This document shows positions 40,134 through 45,142 of a stretch of 45,142 nt of DNA, one piece after another. Source of the stretch: an uncultured Solirubrobacteraceae bacterium (GTDB taxonomy: Bacteria > Actinomycetota > Thermoleophilia > Solirubrobacterales > Solirubrobacteraceae); assembly GCA_902806175.1 (NCBI GenBank), contig CADCVQ010000164.1, positions 1 through 45,142 of the forward strand, written 5' to 3'. Within the stretch, counting starts at the first letter, position 1, and each line of letters begins with the position of its first letter. The notes beneath the pieces were generated by a model that saw only the letters and a list, made by a program, of their open reading frames with translations, searched no databases and was not told where the DNA came from. The position numbers and the translations under genes are program-made.

Positions 40134-41927
40134 CTAGCGGGTCAGCAGTTCGGCGAGCTTGCCGCGCAGCGCGTGCCTGACGAAGTGCGGAGCCGCCGGA
40201 TCGCCGGCCACGATCGTCTGCGCGAGCTTCTGTGCGTGCTCGAAGCGGATGTGCGGCGGCAGCGGCGGAACCTCGGGATCGGTGAGGAACTCGAGCACCG
40301 CCGGGCGACCCGCTGCGAGCGCCGCGTCCCAGGCGGAGGCGACGTCCTCGGGCCGGTCGATGCGCGCGCCGTGCAGTCCGATCTGCCGGGCGAACGCGGC
40401 GTGGTCGAAGTCCGGCAGCACCTGCGAGGAGTCGAGCTTCGGATCGCCGGCGAGCACGCGCTGCTCCCACGTCACCTGGTTGAGGTCGCGGTTGTTGAGC
40501 ACGCACACGATCAGCCGCTGGTCGCTCCAGCGCTCGGCGTACAGCGCGATGTCGAGCAGCGCGTTGATGCCGAGCATCTGCATCGCGCCGTCGCCGACGG
40601 CGGCGATCACCGGGCGGTCGGGATGCGCGAACTTCGCTGCCAGTGCGTAGGGCACCGCCGGTCCCATCGAGGCGAGCGTCCCCGACAGCGCCGCGTCGGT
40701 TCCCGCCGGCATTTTGATGTGCCGCGTCCACCAGTTCGTCGCCGATCCCGAGTCGGCCGTCAGGATGCAGCGCGCGGGCAGCCGCGCGCTGAGCTCGTGA
40801 AAGACGAGCTGGGGGTTGATCGGGTCGGCGGGCTGGTGGGCGAGCTCGTCGAGCGTGCGCCACCAGCGCGCGACGCCGGCCTCGATCTCCTCGCGCCAGC
40901 CGCGATCCGCCTTGCGGCTCACGAGCGGGATGAGCGCGTTGAGGGTGTCGGCCGCGTCGCCGACGAGGTTGACCTCCATCGGGTAGCGCGTCCCGATCAG
41001 GCGGGCGTCGATGTCGATCTGCACGCCGCGCGCGGAGCCCGGCTCCGGCAGCCACTCCGAGTACGGGAAGCTCGAGCCGACCACGAGCAGCGTGTCGCAG
41101 CCATCCATGAGGTCATAGGACGGCTTCGTGCCGAGCAGGCCGATCGAGCCCGTCATCCAGGGGCGGTCGTCGGGCACGACGGCGCGGCCGTTGAGCGCGG
41201 TGCTGACGCCCGCACCCAGCAGGTCGGCGATCGTCTCGATCTCCGCCAGCGCGCCGCGCGCGCCTGCGCCGACGAGGATCGCCACGCGGCTGCCCTCGTT
41301 CAGCACGGCGGCCCCCTGCGCGAGCGCGGCATCGCCGGGCACGACATGCGGGCGGCGGATCGCCGCGCTGGAGGACGGCACCGCGCCGTGGGCGCGCGGC
41401 GGCTCGCTGTAGGGCAGCATCTGGACGTCGTCGGGGACGATCACGCAGGTGGGCGAGCGCGTCGCCTTCGCGATGCGCATCGCCCGATCGACGAGGTGCG
41501 CCGCCTGCTCGGGAACCATGCAGACCTGCACGAACTCGTGCGCGACGTCCTTGAACAGCGAGAGCAGATCGACCTCCTGCTGGAAGTCAGATCCCAGCGC
41601 CATCCGCGGCTGCTGGCCAACGATCGCGACGACGGGCTGGTGGTCGAGCTTCGCGTCGTAGAGGCCGTTGAGCAGGTGGATCGCGCCGGGCCCGCTCGTG
41701 CAGACGCACACGCCGACCTCGCCGGTGAACTTGGCGTGGGCGGTGGCCATCAGCCCCGCCAGCTCCTCGTGCGCGACCTGCACGAACTCGAAGCGCTCGC
41801 CGGCCCGATGCAGCGCGCCCATGACGCCGTTGATGCCGTCGCCCGAGTAGCCGAAGAGACGGCGCACGCCCCAGGCGGACAGCCGGTCGAGGAGGTGGTC
41901 GGAGACGTTGTGCGGTGGGGAGCTCAT
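40134..41927 (-). CDS. Thiamine-diphosphate enzyme, pyruvate oxidase-like
   Basis: The 597-residue protein has the three domains of the acetolactate synthase/pyruvate oxidase family. The N-terminal domain has RLFGYSGDGINGVMGAL, the catalytic Glu in VQVAHEELAGLMA and VCVCTSGPGAIHLLNG. The central domain has SIGLLGTKPSYDLMDG. The C-terminal ThDP-binding motif is VGDGAMQMLGINALL, with CVLNNRDLNQVTWEQ completing it. It probably acts on pyruvate or a similar 2-keto acid with flavin; the exact product cannot be fixed. Its ATG overlaps the upstream gene's stop by 4 bp. Confidence 0.9.
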   Translation of the reverse strand: MSSPPHNVSDHLLDRLSAWGVRRLFGYSGDGINGVMGALHRAGERFEFVQVAHEELAGLMATAHAKFTGEVGVCVCTSGPGAIHLLNGLYDAKLDHQPVVAIVGQQPRMALGSDFQQEVDLLSLFKDVAHEFVQVCMVPEQAAHLVDRAMRIAKATRSPTCVIVPDDVQMLPYSEPPRAHGAVPSSSAAIRRPHVVPGDAALAQGAAVLNEGSRVAILVGAGARGALAEIETIADLLGAGVSTALNGRAVVPDDRPWMTGSIGLLGTKPSYDLMDGCDTLLVVGSSFPYSEWLPEPGSARGVQIDIDARLIGTRYPMEVNLVGDAADTLNALIPLVSRKADRGWREEIEAGVARWWRTLDELAHQPADPINPQLVFHELSARLPARCILTADSGSATNWWTRHIKMPAGTDAALSGTLASMGPAVPYALAAKFAHPDRPVIAAVGDGAMQMLGINALLDIALYAERWSDQRLIVCVLNNRDLNQVTWEQRVLAGDPKLDSSQVLPDFDHAAFARQIGLHGARIDRPEDVASAWDAALAAGRPAVLEFLTDPEVPPLPPHIRFEHAQKLAQTIVAGDPAAPHFVRHALRGKLAELLTR

Positions 41928-42994
41928 GGCGCCCGCGGCGACAGGCGGAAGAGCGTCGTGCGCACCTGTGGCGGGTTCCCGGGCACGTACCACGGCATGT
42001 CCATGATGTGCGACGCGGTCACATAGAGCGTCCCGTCCGGTCCCTCGCTGAACGTGTCCGGCCAGCGCAGCCGCTCGTCCTGCACGAGCACCCGCGGCGC
42101 GCCGTCCGGTCCGTCCGCGAGGTCGCGCACCTTCACCGCGTTCTCCTGGAGCGCGGTGAGGTACAGGCGTCCGCCGGCGTCGATCCAGAGCCCGTCGCTG
42201 ACGCCGTTCTGGCCGTAGCGCTCGACGCGGTCCGCCAACGCCGCGTCGTCGGGCGAGTCGTCGTGCAGCGCCGCGGTCTCGATGCGGTAGCAGGTGCGTC
42301 CGGTGAGCGCCTGCCAGTACAGGTGCCGCCCGTCGCGCGCGAGCGCGATGCCATCGGCCGCGAACTCGGCGCCGCGCCCATCCGGACGCCGCAGCGGCTT
42401 GCCGTCCGTCTCGACGGTCACGTCCTTCTCGGGCTGCGTGCTCGGATGCCTGTGCAGGACCCGCCGCGCCCGTCCACGCTCGAGGTCCACGACGACGAGC
42501 GCGCCCACCGCGCCCGAGTCGGTCAGGTACGCCCACCGGCCGTCCGGGCTGAAGCGCACGTCGTTCAGGTAGCTGCCCTCGGGCGCCACCGACTCGTCGA
42601 AGGCGATCGTGCGCGTCACGCGGTCGCTCGCCAGGTCGATCTGCACGAGCTTCGCGCCGCCGGGCACGAGGTGCGACGTCGCCGGCGCGGCCGGGTCGAG
42701 CACCCAGAGGCTGCCGCGCCCGTCGGCGACGACGCTCTGCACGCACACCCAGTGGTCGTGCGGCGTCATCTGGTTCTTGCGCGCGTTCCGCCACGCGTTC
42801 CAGCGCACGTCCGGGTACGGCACCAGCTCGCCGTCGCCGCGCAGCTCGGCCACCGAGATCGGCGCGTCCTCCGACCAGCGCGGGAAGTTGACGAAGAGGC
42901 GTCCCGTCTCGGTGACGGTCACGCCGGTCACCTGGTGCTCGAAGGTCGCCACCTCCTCGAGCGTGGTCTGCCCCTCCTGCATCGTCGCGGCCAT
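41924..42994 (-). CDS. SMP-30/MRJP-like beta-propeller protein
   Basis: The 356-residue protein resembles the major royal jelly protein/yellow family and SMP-30-type propellers. It has VTETGRLFVNFPRWSED, SLWVLDPA, YLNDVRFSPDGRWAYLTDSG, FAADGIALARDGRHLYWQAL and GVSDGLWIDAGGRLYLTALQEN. No signal peptide is visible, so it is probably cytoplasmic. Related proteins are lactonases or sugar-acid hydrolases. It lies between the dehydrogenase and the ThDP enzyme in one operon (2-bp gap, then 4-bp overlap), which suggests a shared pathway. Confidence 0.82.
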   Translation of the reverse strand: MAATMQEGQTTLEEVATFEHQVTGVTVTETGRLFVNFPRWSEDAPISVAELRGDGELVPYPDVRWNAWRNARKNQMTPHDHWVCVQSVVADGRGSLWVLDPAAPATSHLVPGGAKLVQIDLASDRVTRTIAFDESVAPEGSYLNDVRFSPDGRWAYLTDSGAVGALVVVDLERGRARRVLHRHPSTQPEKDVTVETDGKPLRRPDGRGAEFAADGIALARDGRHLYWQALTGRTCYRIETAALHDDSPDDAALADRVERYGQNGVSDGLWIDAGGRLYLTALQENAVKVRDLADGPDGAPRVLVQDERLRWPDTFSEGPDGTLYVTASHIMDMPWYVPGNPPQVRTTLFRLSPRAP

Positions 42995-42996
42995 CG

Positions 42997-44211
42997 TCAG
43001 CGCCCGGGCTTGAGCTCGACCTTGATCCAGCCCGGCTGCCGGCGGTCGAACTCCTTGTACGCCTCGATCGCGTCGCTCACCGGCTCGCGCTTGGTCAGCA
43101 CCTGCGCCGGATCGAAGGCGCCGCTGGCCACCAGGTCGACGAGCTTCGGGATGTACCGGCGGTGATTGCAGTTCCCCATCTTCACGGTGAGGTTCTTGTT
43201 CATCGCCTGGCCGATGGGATAGGCCATCGCGCTCTGCGGGTAGACGCCGATGATGCCGTGCGTCCCCGCCTTGGCGAGCAGCTCGACGCCCCAGCGCAGC
43301 GCCTGCGACGGGCCGTCGCCCGGGTGCCAGTTGTCGCCCTTCGGGTTCTGCTCCGGCACGCCCTGCTTCAGCTCCTGCTCGAACTGCTTCTCCTGCGCCT
43401 TGGCCTTCTTCGCGGCCGGCCCGTGGTGCGCGTGCTGGGCGTCGATCCCCACCGCGTCGATCACCCGGTCGACACCGATCCCGCCGGTGAGCTCGACGAT
43501 CACCTCGGTCGGGTCCTCCTCCTCGAAGTTCACCACCTCGGCGCCCTGCATGCGCGCCATCTCCAGCCGGTCGGGCACGCAGTCGACGGCGAAGATGCGC
43601 CCGGCGCCCAGCAGCTTGGCGCTGGCGATCGCGAACTGTCCGACCGGGCCACAGCCGAGCACGCACACCGTGTCGCCCGGCTTCACCTCGGCCAGCTCGG
43701 CCCCGAAGTACGCGGTCGGGAAGATGTCGGAGAGCATGATCGCCTGGTCGTCCGACAGATGGCTCGGCAGCTTCACGAGGCCGACGTTGCCGAACGGGAT
43801 GCGCGCGTACTCGGCCTGCAGCCCGTCGAGGCCGCCCGCCTCTTCGGGGCCGCCGAAGAAGGTGGTGCCGGCGCGCTTGCCGCCGGGGTTCGCATTGTCG
43901 CACTGCGCGTAGTAGCCGGCGCGGCAGTACGAGCAGTAGCCGCAGCCCACGGTCGACGGCACGACGACGCGGTCGCCCGCGCGCAGGTTGCGCACCCCCC
44001 TGCCGATCTCCTCCACGACGCCGACTGCCTCGTGGCCGAGGATGCGCCCCTTCTTCATGCCCGGCATCGTGCCGCGGATGAAGTGCAGGTCGGTGCCGCA
44101 GATCGCGCTCGCGGTGATGCGGACGATGGCGTCCGTGTCGTCCTTGATCTTGGGCTCGGCCACATCGTCGAGCCGGATGTCGCCGATGCCGTGCCACACG
44201 ACTGCCTTCAT
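42997..44211 (-). CDS. Zinc-dependent alcohol dehydrogenase, formaldehyde-dehydrogenase-like
   Basis: The 404-residue MDR enzyme has the catalytic zinc ligands in ASAICGTDLH and GRILGHEAVGVVEEIG, the structural-zinc cysteines in VGCGYCSYCRAGYYAQC, and the nucleotide motif VLGCGPVGQFAIA. An unusual charged insert, AAKKAKAQEKQFEQEL, lies near residue 265. Members are annotated as glutathione-independent formaldehyde or other alcohol dehydrogenases. It heads an operon with the MRJP-like and ThDP enzymes. The upstream 232-bp gap to 44443 holds nothing else I can name. Confidence 0.92.
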   Translation of the reverse strand: MKAVVWHGIGDIRLDDVAEPKIKDDTDAIVRITASAICGTDLHFIRGTMPGMKKGRILGHEAVGVVEEIGRGVRNLRAGDRVVVPSTVGCGYCSYCRAGYYAQCDNANPGGKRAGTTFFGGPEEAGGLDGLQAEYARIPFGNVGLVKLPSHLSDDQAIMLSDIFPTAYFGAELAEVKPGDTVCVLGCGPVGQFAIASAKLLGAGRIFAVDCVPDRLEMARMQGAEVVNFEEEDPTEVIVELTGGIGVDRVIDAVGIDAQHAHHGPAAKKAKAQEKQFEQELKQGVPEQNPKGDNWHPGDGPSQALRWGVELLAKAGTHGIIGVYPQSAMAYPIGQAMNKNLTVKMGNCNHRRYIPKLVDLVASGAFDPAQVLTKREPVSDAIEAYKEFDRRQPGWIKVELKPGR

Positions 44212-44443
44212 CTGGTGCGATCCTCGGGGGAGAGACGGTGCGGAGTCGATGCGGCGTCGGCGCCCTCCGGTGCTGGCGTGCGCTCCCGCGTGCCGAGGCG
44301 CGGCGGACGGCGGCCGGTGCGCGAGGACGGGCGTGCTCGCGGGCGCCGCCCATCGGAAACAGCATGCCCGCGCGTCGGACCGCGCCCGATCGCCGTTGGG
44401 CGCGCGTGTCCCGGCGGCGATCGGACCTGTCTCACCACCGCGA

Positions 44444-45142
44444 CTACGTGGACTGGCGTCGCCCGTCGCGTTCCGCCGCCTCCCGCTCGGCCGCGACCTC
44501 CTCGACCCGTCGGCCGCTCTCGACTGCCGCGTTCGCGACCTCGGCTGCCCCGAGAAACCCGAGCGTGTCGTTGAGCAGCGCCGCGCGCCCCACGCTCCGC
44601 TCGGCGTACTCGCGCAGGCGATCCGGGTGGGCCCGGATCAGCCGCACGCACTGCGCGTCGAAGGTGCGCACCGCGTGCGTCAGCACGTCGAGCGATTCCA
44701 GCAGCGCATACGCGACGTAGGGCATCGTCACGTTCACCTCGAGCTGTCCGGCCTCGCCGCACATCGTGATCGCCACGTCGTGCCCGATGACGTGGAAGCA
44801 CACCATGTTCAGCATCTCGGCCACCGCGGGGTTCACCTTCCCCGGCATGATCGAGGAGCCGGGCTGCATCGCGGGCAGCTCGATCTCGTACAGCCCGGTG
44901 TGCGGGCCGGAGTTCAGCAGCCGCAGGTCGTTGGCGATCTTCGACAGCTCGACCGCGAGGCCGCGCAGCGCGCCCGAGAGCGCGACGAAGTCCCCGAGGC
45001 TCTGCTGCGACTGCACGCGGTCCGCGGCCGCGCGCACGTCGAGGCCGCCGATCGCGCGCAGGCGAGCGATCACCGCGTCCGGGTAGCCCTCGGGCGCGTT
45101 CACCGACGTGCCGACGGCGGTGCCGCCGAGCGGCACCTCCAG
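44444..45142 (-). CDS. Fumarase/aspartase superfamily lyase, 5' end outside window
   Basis: About 232 C-terminal residues are visible. The superfamily signature GSSIMPGKVNP is present, preceded by PLGGTAVGTSVNAPEGY and LSKIANDLRLLNSGPHTGL. QLEVNVTMPYVAYALLESLDVL follows, and the C-terminal VGRAALLNDTLGFLGAAEVANAAV region. This matches class II fumarase or aspartate ammonia-lyase, which remove water or ammonia to give fumarate; the substrate cannot be decided from this part. The frame is open to the edge, so the start is beyond 45142. Confidence 0.9.
   Translation of the reverse strand: MEVPLGGTAVGTSVNAPEGYPDAVIARLRAIGGLDVRAAADRVQSQQSLGDFVALSGALRGLAVELSKIANDLRLLNSGPHTGLYEIELPAMQPGSSIMPGKVNPAVAEMLNMVCFHVIGHDVAITMCGEAGQLEVNVTMPYVAYALLESLDVLTHAVRTFDAQCVRLIRAHPDRLREYAERSVGRAALLNDTLGFLGAAEVANAAVESGRRVEEVAAEREAAERDGRRQST

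Noticed and set aside
1-45142. CRISPR arrays, insertion sequences, integrases, rRNA genes
   Set aside because: No regularly spaced direct repeats, transposase or recombinase motifs, or rRNA sequence were seen; only one tRNA gene is present.

Overview
The window is about 45 kb of very GC-rich DNA with short intergenic gaps, ATGA/GTGA start-stop overlaps and many GTG starts. Together with an actinobacterial-type high-affinity [NiFe]-hydrogenase, CoxD/CoxE-like accessory genes and PadR and NarL-type regulators, this points to an actinobacterium. Thermoleophilia (Solirubrobacterales-like) is my best guess, by inference only; no rRNA or other decisive marker is present. Both ends cut a gene: a DJ-1/PfpI protein at the left and a fumarase/aspartase-family lyase at the right.

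The left part (1-5.3 kb) carries secreted and metal-linked functions. These are a lipoprotein with two halves of a vanadium haloperoxidase/PAP2 fold, overlapped by a DM13 lipoprotein; a CobW-type G3E GTPase with a His-rich loop; a PadR regulator; and a lipoprotein with a cupredoxin-like C-terminal domain.

The core (5.3-21.5 kb) is a hydrogenase island. On the minus strand lie three MinD/CooC-type ATPases, two of them with a CxC motif, plus a PadR regulator and a winged-helix-like protein with a Cys/His-rich tail. Divergently, the plus strand carries a first hydrogenase pair (hhyS1-hhyL1) that ends in a strong hairpin. A minus-strand gene of unknown function follows. Then comes a second pair (hhyS2-hhyL2), which heads an overlapping operon: a maturation-protease homologue lacking all its metal ligands, a NifU-like/Rieske protein, an intact maturation protease, a MoxR ATPase and a VWA protein. 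Five consecutive small single-helix membrane proteins and hypC complete it. No hypA, hypB, hypD, hypE or hypF is present here. HhyL2 has a normal C-terminal cysteine motif plus a 25-residue extension to be cleaved. HhyL1 stops exactly where a mature large subunit ends, so it should need no protease. The most interesting hypothesis is that the two pairs differ in maturation or role, for example enzyme versus sensor or scaffold, served by a protease/pseudo-protease pair and several CooC-like ATPases.

From 21.5 to 24.4 kb is a gene-poor stretch holding three copies of a ~110 bp structured repeat, a perfect 23-bp tandem duplication, a small acidic protein, a 59-residue zinc ribbon, a decayed DUF305-like fragment and a luciferase-like flavin oxidoreductase.

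The right part (24.4-45.1 kb) is mostly housekeeping. It has a P-loop kinase-like protein, a STAS protein, a YihY/BrkB membrane protein and a NarL-type two-component pair. One-carbon and methionine genes are scattered through it: metF, glyA, a GcvT-like protein, and metK with codon usage unlike its neighbours. It also contains an XRE-cupin regulator, an amidase, an M29 aminopeptidase, tRNA-Ser(GGA), a DUF2277 protein, and a minus-strand operon of a zinc alcohol dehydrogenase, an SMP-30/MRJP-like protein and a pyruvate-oxidase-like ThDP enzyme.
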